Shown one piece after another: positions 26,488 to 36,089 of a stretch of DNA of 41,071 bases (positions within the stretch are counted from its first letter, which is position 1; every line of letters starts with the position of its first letter). This DNA comes from UBA11891 sp049890035 (GTDB lineage Bacteria > Bacteroidota > Bacteroidia > Flavobacteriales > Flavobacteriaceae): assembly GCA_049890035.1 (NCBI GenBank), contig JBMHCG010000017.1, positions 1 to 41,071 on the forward strand. The letters are read 5' to 3'. The notes beneath the pieces are model-generated. The model was not told the origin of the DNA. It worked only from the letters and a program-made list of their open reading frames with translations, and ran no database searches. The position numbers and the translations under genes are program-made.

Positions 26488-27675
26488 TTAGTCTAAGATT
26501 TCAGTTACCTGACCGGCTCCAACGGTACGCCCTCCTTCACGGATAGCAAAGCGCAATCCTACATTCAAGGCGATAGGTTGAATCAAATCTACTGTAATCG
26601 TTAGGTTGTCTCCAGGCATAACCATCTCAACACCGTCAGGAAGAACAATGTTTCCAGTAACGTCGGTGGTACGAACGTAAAACTGTGGTCGGTAGTTGTT
26701 GTGGAAAGGTGTATGACGACCTCCCTCTTCTTTTTTCAAAATATACACCTCAGCTTTGAATTTGGCGTGTGGTGTGACCGAACCCGGCTTACAGATGACC
26801 ATTCCTCTTTTGATATCTGTTTTTTCGATACCTCGCAAAAGAATACCTACGTTATCACCCGCTTCACCTCTGTCTAATATTTTACGGAACATCTCAACCC
26901 CTGTAATGGTTGAGTCTAGTTTCTCTGCTCCCATTCCAATGATATCCACAGGATCCCCTGTATTGGCAACACCGGTTTCAATTCGCCCAGTAGCAACAGT
27001 TCCGCGACCTGTGATCGAGAACACATCTTCTACGGGCATCAAAAAATCTTTATCAACATCGCGCTGGGGCAATTCGATCCACGCATCGACTTCCTGCATT
27101 AATTTTAACACCGTGTCAACCCATTTTTGTTCCCCATTCAAGGCTCCAAGTGCAGAACCAAGAACAACAGGTGTATTGTCACCATCATAATCGTAGAAAG
27201 AAAGTAATTCACGAACTTCCATTTCGACAAGTTCTAAAAGTTCTTCGTCGTCTACCATGTCAGCTTTGTTCAAGAACACAACAATACGTGGAACGCCAAC
27301 CTGACGTCCAAGGAGGATGTGCTCACGTGTTTGTGGCATCGGTCCGTCCGTTGCAGCGACCACCAAAATGGCTCCATCCATTTGAGCAGCCCCAGTGACC
27401 ATATTTTTTACGTAGTCGGCGTGACCAGGACAGTCTACGTGAGCGTAATGACGGTTTTCCGTTTGGTATTCAACGTGTGATGTATTAATTGTGATACCAC
27501 GCTCTTTTTCTTCAGGAGCATTGTCAATTTGATCAAAGCTTCGTGCTTCCGACATACCCGCGTCTGCCAATACTTTTGTTATCGCAGCAGTGAGTGTAGT
27601 TTTACCGTGATCTACGTGGCCGATAGTTCCAATATTTAAGTGGGGTTTCGACCGATCAAAAGTTTCTTTAGCCAT
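26488..27675 (-). CDS. tuf: Translation elongation factor Tu
   Basis: 395-residue EF-Tu, delivering aminoacyl-tRNA to the ribosome. G-domain motifs: GHVDHGKTT (19-27), the switch I segment EEKERGITINTSH, DCPGHADY (81-88) and NKADMVDD (136-143; many species have NKCD). Domains 2 and 3 follow, ending GRTVGAGQVTEILD. It heads the super-operon that continues through tRNA-Trp to rpoC. Confidence 0.99.
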   Translation of the reverse strand: MAKETFDRSKPHLNIGTIGHVDHGKTTLTAAITKVLADAGMSEARSFDQIDNAPEEKERGITINTSHVEYQTENRHYAHVDCPGHADYVKNMVTGAAQMDGAILVVAATDGPMPQTREHILLGRQVGVPRIVVFLNKADMVDDEELLELVEMEVRELLSFYDYDGDNTPVVLGSALGALNGEQKWVDTVLKLMQEVDAWIELPQRDVDKDFLMPVEDVFSITGRGTVATGRIETGVANTGDPVDIIGMGAEKLDSTITGVEMFRKILDRGEAGDNVGILLRGIEKTDIKRGMVICKPGSVTPHAKFKAEVYILKKEEGGRHTPFHNNYRPQFYVRTTDVTGNIVLPDGVEMVMPGDNLTITVDLIQPIALNVGLRFAIREGGRTVGAGQVTEILD

Positions 27676-27709
27676 ATTTGATGTTTTCTTATTGTTGTTT
27701 TTAGAGGTG

Positions 27710-27735
27710 CAAATTTAAAAATAATTTTGTATCAA
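27710..27735 (-). promoter_or_regulatory. Promoter for tuf
   Basis: On the minus strand TAAATTTG (27710-27717) is a perfect Bacteroidota -7 element, 34 bases upstream of the tuf ATG. A TTG at 27733-27735 is separated from it by 15 bases, shorter than the usual 17-23, so the upstream half is less certain. Confidence 0.55.
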
Positions 27736-27954
27736 CCGTTTTTTATTTCAATTTTTTAATGAAAATTTAGTAAGGAAATTTGGTTTGTTTTCTCGCACTT
27801 TGTAACCAATATTGAAACGATTCATTTTTCTTTGTTTTTATTCGTTTTTATTTTGAGTGTGTAGGAAAGCTCCTCCCCCATTTTTCATGAAATAAAAATG
27901 AGTCGTCGGAGGGTAAGATTCTCGATCCTTTTCTTTTCGTTCGCAACTTATCGT

Positions 27955-27962
27955 TACATTTG
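27955..27962 (+). promoter_or_regulatory. Promoter -7 element for aconitase
   Basis: TACATTTG is a perfect match to TAnnTTTG, 26 bases upstream of the aconitase ATG. The region about 20 bases upstream reads TTTTC rather than TTTG, so the -33 half is only approximate. Confidence 0.5.
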
Positions 27963-27988
27963 TTTTCGAAATCAAAAAGTAAATTACA

Positions 27989-30256
<2,268 letters not shown>

Positions 30257-30261
30257 TCATG

Positions 30262-30287
30262 AAGGCGGCTTTTAAGTCGCCTTTTTT
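30262..30287 (+). terminator. Rho-independent terminator after aconitase
   Basis: AAGGCGGC and GTCGCCTT pair (one G-T wobble) around a TTTTAA loop, followed by a run of T. It lies five bases past the aconitase stop. Confidence 0.8.
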
Positions 30288-30313
30288 GTGCGTTACCTTT
30301 GCAAATAAAAGGA

Positions 30314-31039
30314 ATGAATGGACTGGTCATCGTTATACCCTGCTTTAATGAAGCGGCACGACTTCCCTTTAAGAGCTACCAACAATTTCTTAGAAACAGT
30401 AACGATGTATCCCTGTTTTTTGTAAATGATGGTTCAACGGATACAACCCTTGCACTGCTGCAACAATTGAAAAAAAACCATCCTGAAAAAGTAGCCTATT
30501 TGGATGTAAGCCCGAATCAAGGCAAAGCAGAAGCAGTCCGAAGGGGGATGCAAGTAGTAATCCAATTCGATTACTTAAAGTTTGCCTATCTTGATGCAGA
30601 TCTATCTACTTCACTAGAAGAATGCACAGCCTTAGCCGAGCAGGTAGATTCTAACCTGCCCTTTGTCTTTGCATCTCGTATTCTGAAAATCGATAATCAT
30701 ATCCAAAGAAAATGGCATCGTTTCCTGATTGGCCGTATCGTTGCAACAATTATCTCAAAAATGTTAGGAATCAAAGTATATGATACCCAATGCGGCTGTA
30801 AAATATTTGAAAGAGAAACAGCAACAGCTTTATTTGAAGCCCCTTTTCTATCCAAATGGTTGTTCGACGTAGAACTTTTTTTTCGAATGATTAACCGTGT
30901 TGGCCGTGAAAATATGGGTACACGAACAAAGGAAGTCCCACTCAAACAATGGATTGACACGGTTGATTCTCGAGTACAATTGAGTTATGGATTTGTTTTA
31001 TGGTTAGATTTGATTAAAATATACATTCGATACCGTTGA
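30314..31039 (+). CDS. Family 2 glycosyltransferase (polyprenyl-phosphate type)
   Basis: A 241-residue GT-A enzyme. VIVIPCFNEAARLP opens the nucleotide-sugar domain, FVNDGSTD binds the nucleotide, and the DXD-type metal site is YLDADLST. The late segment YDTQCGCKIFERE is characteristic of dolichyl/polyprenyl-phosphate sugar transferases (DPM1-like). No C-terminal membrane helices are present, so it is soluble or peripheral. The ATG at 30314 follows an AAAAGGA ribosome-binding-like stretch and is preferred to the TTG at 30299. It overlaps the next gene by four bases (TTGA), so the two act together: it probably makes the lipid-linked sugar donor. Confidence 0.88.
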   Translation: MNGLVIVIPCFNEAARLPFKSYQQFLRNSNDVSLFFVNDGSTDTTLALLQQLKKNHPEKVAYLDVSPNQGKAEAVRRGMQVVIQFDYLKFAYLDADLSTSLEECTALAEQVDSNLPFVFASRILKIDNHIQRKWHRFLIGRIVATIISKMLGIKVYDTQCGCKIFERETATALFEAPFLSKWLFDVELFFRMINRVGRENMGTRTKEVPLKQWIDTVDSRVQLSYGFVLWLDLIKIYIRYR

Positions 31040-32436
31040 TCGCTTCATTCACAAATCAAAACCGATATCTGATTTTTTTTGTTGGATTGTTGGGCATTCG
31101 ATTGGCCTTTAATATCGTGCTACCCCTTATGGATCAAACCGAAGCCCGGTATGCGGAAATTGCCCGATTGATGTATGAAACAGGAAATTGGGTGGTTTTG
31201 CAAATTGATTATGGCGAACCGTTTTGGGCCAAACCCCCGCTGTCAACATGGGCAGCAGCCAGCAGCTTATCCCTTTTTGGTGTCAGTGAGTTTAGTATTC
31301 GACTGCCCTATTTTTTAGTTTGTGCAGGAATCGCATTGGGGTTGGGCCGGTACTGCAATCACAGCAACCCGTCTTATTTTCTCCCTGCCTGCATCTTGCT
31401 TACCATGCCTGAATTTTACCTGCATGCGGGGGTCGTTTCAACAGATGTTTTTCTTTTGTTGAGTACTGTAATTGTGATGCTTTCGTTTTGGGAGTCCATG
31501 CAAGAGAATGCAGCCCCCTTTTGGGGCTATCTCTTCTTTTTAGGAATGGGATTGGGTGTTTTGGCAAAAGGTCCTATCATAGGAATTTTGACGCTTCCTC
31601 CAATTGTTTTTTGGAGTTGGAAAACCAAACAATTTTCAAAAGCTATCAAAAGAGCTCCCTGGTTTGTGGGCTTGCTTGTCTTTATATTCACTTGCTTGCC
31701 GTGGTATTATCTAACCGAAGAACGGTCCCCTGGTTTTATTGATTATTTTATCGTAGGAGAGCATTTTAACCGCTATTTCAATTCGGAATGGAAAGGAGAC
31801 AAATACGGTTTCCCAAAACAACAGCCTTTGGGAATCGTTTGGGGCTTTTTTCTTGCCTTTACCCTGCCTTGGTGGATTGCTGCGCTGCAGTGGATGCGCC
31901 AACACTGGAGGTTATTAAAAACCGATCCATGGGTACTTTTCTTACTTGCTTGGATGCTTTGGCCGCTGCTTTTTTTCACTGCTTCCAAGAGCCTTATTCA
32001 CCCATATATTCTCCCTTCCGTAGTGCCACTAACACTACTGCTTGCTTATGGCTGGCATCAGATCAAAAATATTCATTGGTATCTGAATATAGGGCTTGCT
32101 GTACCGCTCCTGCTTATTGGCTTCTACTCCACTAGGACTGTAGATACCGTTATTAAAGACAATACGGACAAGTACTTGATTGCAGAAGTAAATCAACATC
32201 CATGCTATAGCCTCAACCACAAGAGCTATTCCAGCCAATTTTATACGGGTGGTACCGTGGAAAAAATAGACACACAAAGGTTGTCAACCTTGAGGCAGGC
32301 AGAACAACCGTTCTACATTTTAATCCGACACAAAGATACGCTAAGGATTTCATCGCAAATGAGAAATGAACTGACCCCTGTGATTGAAAACAAAAAGAAA
32401 GCACTGTACAAATACAGAAAAAAAGGGTTGGATTAA
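31036..32436 (+). CDS. ArnT/PMT-like membrane glycosyltransferase (GT39/GT83 type)
   Basis: A 466-residue polytopic membrane protein. The first periplasmic loop carries the family signature LMDQTEARYAEIARLMYETG and GEPFWAKPPLSTW, with the catalytic acidic residues that use polyprenyl-phosphate sugars to glycosylate lipids (ArnT) or proteins (PMT). About ten further hydrophobic segments follow to about residue 370, then a soluble C-terminal part. The start is TTG at 31036, overlapping the GT2 stop (TTGA); no earlier ATG is available. It is likely supplied by the upstream GT2. The acceptor (lipid A, glycan or protein) is unknown. Confidence 0.88.
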   Translation: MIASFTNQNRYLIFFVGLLGIRLAFNIVLPLMDQTEARYAEIARLMYETGNWVVLQIDYGEPFWAKPPLSTWAAASSLSLFGVSEFSIRLPYFLVCAGIALGLGRYCNHSNPSYFLPACILLTMPEFYLHAGVVSTDVFLLLSTVIVMLSFWESMQENAAPFWGYLFFLGMGLGVLAKGPIIGILTLPPIVFWSWKTKQFSKAIKRAPWFVGLLVFIFTCLPWYYLTEERSPGFIDYFIVGEHFNRYFNSEWKGDKYGFPKQQPLGIVWGFFLAFTLPWWIAALQWMRQHWRLLKTDPWVLFLLAWMLWPLLFFTASKSLIHPYILPSVVPLTLLLAYGWHQIKNIHWYLNIGLAVPLLLIGFYSTRTVDTVIKDNTDKYLIAEVNQHPCYSLNHKSYSSQFYTGGTVEKIDTQRLSTLRQAEQPFYILIRHKDTLRISSQMRNELTPVIENKKKALYKYRKKGLD

Positions 32437-32520
32437 AAAAAAGACCCCTACAAATCCAACGACAAAAACAAATCAATCAATCCCAAACAAAAAGAAACTT
32501 AATGAACCAGGGGTCTTTTT
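32437..32520 (-). terminator. Wide inverted repeat (AGACCCCT / AGGGGTCT) after the glycosyltransferase operon
   Basis: Arms AAAAAAGACCCCT and AGGGGTCTTTTT lie about 58 bases apart. T-runs follow on both strands, so it could end the glycosyltransferase operon on the plus strand. On the minus strand it could frame a short RNA: the first arm starts near 32520, and a T8 run follows the second arm. The large loop is unusual for a simple terminator. Confidence 0.45.
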
Positions 32521-32634
32521 CATAGCATAATTTACAAGAACTAAGTTAATAGTTTTAAAGTGATTAGATCCAATTTGATTTTAAAAAAATGTTAAAAAAG
32601 AAAAAAAGCATTGAATATTGGCATTCGCACTGGA

Positions 32635-32775
32635 TTAAATGAATTGTTTTTGGATACGAAAAGTAGAAATACTTTGGAGTACCGTTGGGATACCCACATA
32701 AATAAAATCAAGTAAAAAAAGAGCAAAACAGACAAACAACAGCCATCCATATCGGGGTGTGAGCGATAGCTGCAT
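32635..32775 (-). CDS. Possible 46-residue membrane protein
   Basis: An ORF too short for standard cut-offs: MQLSLTPRYGWLLF, a hydrophobic stretch WLLFVCFALFLLDFIYVG (about 11-28), then a basic tail ending FRIQKQFI. The hydrophobic helix followed by a basic end looks like a genuine small membrane protein. Upstream on the minus strand a TAAAGTTG (one base off TAnnTTTG) lies 20 bases from a TTG. An overlapping longer frame (32592-32792) looks less natural. Function unknown; probably stands alone. Confidence 0.4.
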   Translation of the reverse strand: MQLSLTPRYGWLLFVCFALFLLDFIYVGIPTVLQSISTFRIQKQFI

Positions 32776-32984
32776 AAACTCGAGACGATCATTTTTTAAG
32801 CAACTTTACACAGTACAAGTCCAAACAACAACGTTAAAGTGGTTTCCATTTTCCATGGCACTAAGGAAAAATGATGTCCATAGAAATTACCCACAAGAGC
32901 TTGTATCCCAATCTAAGTAATTACAATCCTCCATTTATCTTGGAAGGAATTTGACCATTGTTCAGGGATTGGCACAAAAACTCT

Positions 32985-33293
32985 TCAATTTGCCCAGTAG
33001 TCTACCACGAGAACTTTCTCTAGGTGAGGTTGTAAGTTTGATACAAAAGTTTGGTGTAACGGATTTGGGGTATACTTCGTATCGCGATCTGCTTCGGAAA
33101 AAAAAGTAAGGATATAACAGTGCGTCAATCCCTGGTGTAAATCCTCGGGACTATCGTTGTATCCCCATTCGAAATCTTGAATAAAGGTTAACGACTTGCC
33201 AAGGTGAATGAATTCTTGATGCAATGCATCGATGGTCTTTTGGGCTGATGTTTCTTTAAACTTGAATAGAACTACATGGCGCAGCTTTCTCAT
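32985..33293 (-). CDS. Dabb (stress-responsive A/B barrel) domain protein
   Basis: A 102-residue single-domain Dabb protein. MRKLRHVVLFKFKE opens the ferredoxin-like barrel. The central FEWGYNDSPED and the C-terminal PLHQTFVSNLQPHLEKVLVVDYW, with its conserved PxHxxF, are family hallmarks. Dabb proteins are dimeric; the function of most bacterial ones is unknown. The ATG at 33293 is chosen over one at 33317 because the family starts at MRKLRHVVLF. The gene stands alone, downstream of the short-RNA unit at 33507-33607. Confidence 0.9.
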   Translation of the reverse strand: MRKLRHVVLFKFKETSAQKTIDALHQEFIHLGKSLTFIQDFEWGYNDSPEDLHQGLTHCYILTFFSEADRDTKYTPNPLHQTFVSNLQPHLEKVLVVDYWAN

Positions 33294-33506
33294 ATTCGAC
33301 TGAATTGTTGACAACATACAAAAATGAATCTAAATACAAAACTTAAATATCGTTTTACCGATGCTCTTTTGATTCAATCGGCTTCTTACAAAATAACCTT
33401 ACTGTAATGTAACAGATCCAACGAGTAAAAATCGTTGCAGACACAATAAATCTTTACAAAAAAAGGGCAAATAAAGACACCCAAAATTCATTTCTTGATA
33501 AGGAAT

Positions 33507-33574
33507 AAAAAAACCGCCGGAAGTGATCCCGACGGTTCCTAACCATAAACCAATTCTAACTATGAAGAATTAGT
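33507..33574 (-). ncRNA. Small RNA-like unit, copy A
   Basis: A minus-strand unit of about 68 bases. It carries the conserved 15-mer AATTGGTTTATGGTT (33541-33555), then AGGAACCG and a hairpin (CCGTCGG/CCGGCGG, one U-G pair) ending in seven T (33507-33513). It has its own consensus promoter. No convincing peptide is encoded. The core sequence is shared with copy B at 38193 and, less exactly, copy C at 38422. It may belong to a published candidate RNA family of Flavobacteria (for example Flavo-1), which I cannot verify by reading. Confidence 0.6.
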
Positions 33575-33578
33575 GCGG

Positions 33579-33607
33579 CAAATCTACATTTTTTTGGGAA
33601 TATTCAA
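33579..33607 (-). promoter_or_regulatory. Promoter of small RNA copy A
   Basis: On the minus strand TTG (33605-33607), 18 bases, then TAGATTTG (33579-33586): a full match to the Bacteroidota promoter consensus, ending just upstream of the RNA unit. Confidence 0.6.
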
Positions 33608-33612
33608 AATTT

Positions 33613-33662
33613 AAAAAACCCCTTATTGAAAGGGGCTTTGTAAAATAATTGGTTTATGGTTT
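33613..33662 (-). repeat. Opposed copy of the 15-mer with its own hairpin
   Basis: The 15-mer AATTGGTTTATGGTT occurs here on the plus strand (33647-33661), opposite to copy A. Between the two lies a hairpin AGCCCCTTT/AAGGGGTTT (about 33617-33638) whose T-run is on the minus strand. The 15-mers at 33541 and 33647 thus form a perfect inverted repeat about 91 bases apart. No promoter or terminator on the plus strand serves this copy. Confidence 0.5.
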
Positions 33663-33898
33663 GTCAAAAAGACATACAAATTTTATCATTTTTCTGGGAC
33701 TATCCTGTGACCAAAATCACCCATCGCAATTCGGTAACATAAATTTCACTTACAGCTTACGTTTAGAATTGATAGGTTAATCCGAATCACAAATTTGTCT
33801 ACTGGGTCACTATGTTACACATTTTCACAATGGCAATACCCCCCAGAATGGAGTTCTGTTAAAAAATTGAGTACAGGAACGTAAAAACGCTTTTTGAA
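33663..33898. other. Intergenic DNA without recognised features
   Basis: 236 bases between the short-RNA region and the small lipoprotein gene. On the minus strand a TAAAATTTG (one base too long for the -7 consensus) occurs near 33678-33690. I see no ORF or hairpin that I would defend. Confidence 0.4.
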
Positions 33899-34048
33899 TC
33901 AAGGATGCAACCCACCACTTTGCTGTGAATATTTGTTAGAAGCTGTATTGGGGGGTAATGGTTTTTTTGATTGGGTTGGCTTTTTTGTTACGCCACATCC
34001 AACAGTAAAAAGGAGTGTCATCAAGACAAAAAAAATCTTCTTTATCAT
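33899..34048 (-). CDS. Small lipoprotein, 49 residues
   Basis: An ORF shorter than common cut-offs but well supported. It encodes MIKKIFFVLMTLLFTVGC, a textbook lipoprotein signal with lipidated Cys18, and then a Lys/Pro/Ser/Gln-rich tail of about 31 residues (GVTKKPTQSKKPLPP ...). A perfect consensus promoter lies 62 bases upstream of the start. Longer frames on either strand over this DNA lack comparable features. Function unknown; the tail looks like an unstructured, basic surface peptide. Confidence 0.7.
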   Translation of the reverse strand: MIKKIFFVLMTLLFTVGCGVTKKPTQSKKPLPPNTASNKYSQQSGGLHP

Positions 34049-34109
34049 TTTTTGTAATTTCAATTTTGGTTTTCGTGTAAGAATAAAAATTCAATACAAT
34101 TTCTTTGCA

Positions 34110-34140
34110 CAAAAATATTCTATGTTGTCTAAACATCCAA
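34110..34140 (-). promoter_or_regulatory. Promoter of the small lipoprotein gene
   Basis: TTG (34138-34140), exactly 20 bases, then TATTTTTG (34110-34117) on the minus strand: a full match to the Bacteroidota consensus, with a leader of roughly 55 bases before the ATG at 34048. Confidence 0.7.
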
Positions 34141-34194
34141 CTTATCTATGTGATTCCGATAAAGCAATCGCGGGTATAACACTTACACGTGTAG

Positions 34195-34467
34195 CTAGAG
34201 AGAACAGTCGACACTTACCAACATTCCTGTATCGATTTCATCCTGTGATAACAATATTCTAATTTCTTTCGGCGGGTAGCCTTCGCATGCAGCCAAACAC
34301 GGATTTCTAAATTGCGTATTCCCTGCACACACGGGATTGTATGTATCGGTACAAAGGCAAGTGTCATCTTTTACGGACCGGCAGGAAATAAGGAACAAAA
34401 CTATGATAATCGACTGTATACACGCCCTGCGTGCAAATGCAAACACTTCACAAAAAAAGTACTTCAT
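34195..34467 (-). CDS. Kazal-type domain lipoprotein
   Basis: A 90-residue protein. A hydrophobic signal (SIIIVLFLISC) ends at a lipobox with Cys29. The mature part contains CLCTDTYNPVCAGNTQFRN and PCLAACEGYP, a clear Kazal-type pattern with six cysteines (37, 39, 47, 57, 61, 88). Kazal domains inhibit serine proteases; bacterial versions are small envelope proteins of unproven function. The start chosen is the ATG at 34467; the N-terminus before the hydrophobic core is unusually long (about 18 residues), and the longer frame to 34575 seems less likely. It lies upstream of, and on the same strand as, the 49-residue lipoprotein, which has its own promoter. Confidence 0.75.
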   Translation of the reverse strand: MKYFFCEVFAFARRACIQSIIIVLFLISCRSVKDDTCLCTDTYNPVCAGNTQFRNPCLAACEGYPPKEIRILLSQDEIDTGMLVSVDCSL

Positions 34468-34787
34468 TCGTCTCAAAACACACATCGAGGTCAAAAAGCA
34501 CGTACGCATCGCATGCCCATTTAATTTTACCATCGTATGAAACAACTTCAAAATTTTCTCAGACAAGAAAAGCACTGTTTTTTCTCTTTCTCAAAAGTAA
34601 CATTACAAACTAGTAGCATAGTAACCAACCTTCCCTCTTTTATTTTTCAAAATTTGGCAATGAGGACTTAGTATAAATTAACAAACAAATTATTATGTGA
34701 ATTGTATAATGGGTAATTGTTTTTAAATAGTTTAACTGAATCTTTTTATTTCTATTCATTTACTTTAACCGATGCAGTAAAGAAAAT
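34468..34787. other. Intergenic DNA without recognised features
   Basis: About 320 AT-rich bases upstream of the Kazal lipoprotein gene. They presumably contain its promoter, but I found no clean consensus. No hairpin or credible ORF seen. Confidence 0.4.
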
Positions 34788-35173
34788 TTCAAACGTATTG
34801 ATGCGGAAATCCAGGAACATTTCCATTCCTTTATCTTGCTTTAATCGACGAAATCCATCCCTTTAACACAGCCCGGTTCTGTTTTCATAACGATCACCGA
34901 CTAAGAGCCATATAGGATTAATGGAGCAGCATATTCTTCAGACTAACAAAAAGATAACATTCACATTGAAATATTTTGTTCGGAATGGGATCAACTCTAT
35001 CCAATTCAAAAACAATGGTTGATTTTTCATGAACCAGATCACGACATACTGAACGTACAGCAATCACTAGATTCTATATCCATCATGCATAAAACCATTC
35101 CTGCTAATATGTTATAGCAGACGATTTAGATACAGCCAAAGGATGCATGGTAAAGGAATTCTTAAAACAATAA
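34788..35173 (+). pseudogene. Possible decayed coding sequence
   Basis: Successive short frames on the plus strand read like protein but are broken by stops and frame changes: FKRIDAEIQEHFHSFILL, then ALIDEIHPFNTARFCFHND, then IEIFCSEWDQLYPIQKQW...VQQSLDSISIMHKTIPA, then ADDLDTAKGCMVKEFLKQ with a stop. The pieces have ordinary amino-acid composition and keep one direction, as expected of an old gene with several indels. I cannot name the family. The alternative is chance reading through non-coding DNA. Confidence 0.25.
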
Positions 35174-35236
35174 CAAGTAAGTAATCTGTACCATGACTTG
35201 CTATTGGATGGGTCTCCTGAGCGAAGGTCATTGGCA

Positions 35237-35632
35237 TTACTTACTTTTTTTTGAAAGAGCCCCTTTCATCTTGGGAAGGCTTGTCTTTTTTCCTTTTTTA
35301 TCAAGAGCTACAAAGACAATAAAGCACGCACAGTTTTTTTTAGTTTCATTTTTTATCAAATTCGTACTTGAAACATCTACGCGTATCCGTAAGGAGGTTT
35401 TTCCAATTTTGATGATTTCCGCATCAAGCCGGACTAAATCGCCTATGTGGATCGGTTTTAAAAACTCGATATCATCCACAAATTTTGTAACGCAATATTT
35501 TTTTGAATACATCACTGACAGGGCATAGCCGATTTCATCAATCCATTTCATCACCTTTCCCCCGTGTACGTTTCCACTAAAATTGGCATCGTTTGGCTCC
35601 GCTAAAAATGACATTGATAATCTTGTCTCCAT
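35237..35632 (-). CDS. Acyl-CoA thioesterase (hotdog fold)
   Basis: A 131-residue hotdog-fold protein of the YciA/acyl-CoA hydrolase type, which cleaves acyl-CoA to free acid and CoA. The segment NVHGGKVMKWIDEIGYALS contains the conserved His-Gly-Gly and the Asp/Glu of the active site. CVTKFVDDIEFLKPIHIGDLV, and further on the RIRVDV strand, match the rest of the fold. The C-terminus is Lys-rich (KKGKKTSLPKMKGALSKKSK). It stands alone in a gene-poor region; no neighbouring lipid genes. Confidence 0.92.
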   Translation of the reverse strand: METRLSMSFLAEPNDANFSGNVHGGKVMKWIDEIGYALSVMYSKKYCVTKFVDDIEFLKPIHIGDLVRLDAEIIKIGKTSLRIRVDVSSTNLIKNETKKNCACFIVFVALDKKGKKTSLPKMKGALSKKSK

Positions 35633-35807
35633 CCTATATTTTTTGGTTTATGATTGCTATAAGATACAAAATACTTACCACCCAAGGAGTACATACAACA
35701 AATGTTCAGGTGAGAACTAACGCTACAAAATTTAACGAAGTAATCTAAAAGATGGTCAATGCATTATGAATGGTTAGAATGCGAGGAATATAAAATTCCG
35801 AGTGGTG

Positions 35808-36005
35808 TTAGTTGTTTTTTTTCTTAAAAAAGGTAAAGACGATAAGTAGGGGACAAACCAGACCCACGAGAAAGGAAGGGAACAATGTCAATTCTCTTAA
35901 AACACCCACCCACACCGGTTCAAAGCGAAGTTGGTACAACAGATAAAACAAGCCTATGTTGGACCAGCAAAGGAGCGTTATTGTTATCAGAGATTTTCTA
36001 TTCAT
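35808..36005 (-). CDS. Small membrane protein, 65 residues
   Basis: MNRKSLITITLLCWSNIGLF opens with a basic end and a first hydrophobic segment (about 6-24). A charged linker (RFEPVWVGVLREL) and a second membrane helix (LFPSFLVGLVCPLLIVFTF) follow, ending in FKKKNN. The positive-inside layout puts both ends in the cytosol. Family not recognised. It is 84 bases downstream of the next membrane-protein gene on the same strand, so may be co-transcribed with it. Confidence 0.6.
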   Translation of the reverse strand: MNRKSLITITLLCWSNIGLFYLLYQLRFEPVWVGVLRELTLFPSFLVGLVCPLLIVFTFFKKKNN

Positions 36006-36089
36006 CAGACTATGTTTCTATTCATTATAATCAACCTCGTTGTAATTACAATATCAATCAGCAGACCAACGCGACGTATTGATGTCTAT

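Larger units (their letters stand above)
27676..27988. other. Divergent control region between tuf and aconitase
   Basis: 313 bases without a gene. It holds the tuf promoter on the minus strand and the aconitase -7 element on the plus strand. In the middle is a small hairpin (CATTTTT/AAAAATG, about 27879-27900). Otherwise it is AT-rich with no further feature seen. Confidence 0.6.

Noticed and set aside
32592..32792. A 66-codon minus-strand frame
   Set aside because: It overlaps the better 46-codon membrane-protein frame in a different phase and has a Cys/Ser/His-rich start unlike a real N-terminus.
33894..34262. A 122-codon plus-strand frame
   Set aside because: It lies antisense to the small lipoprotein gene and its consensus promoter, and has no recognisable domain.
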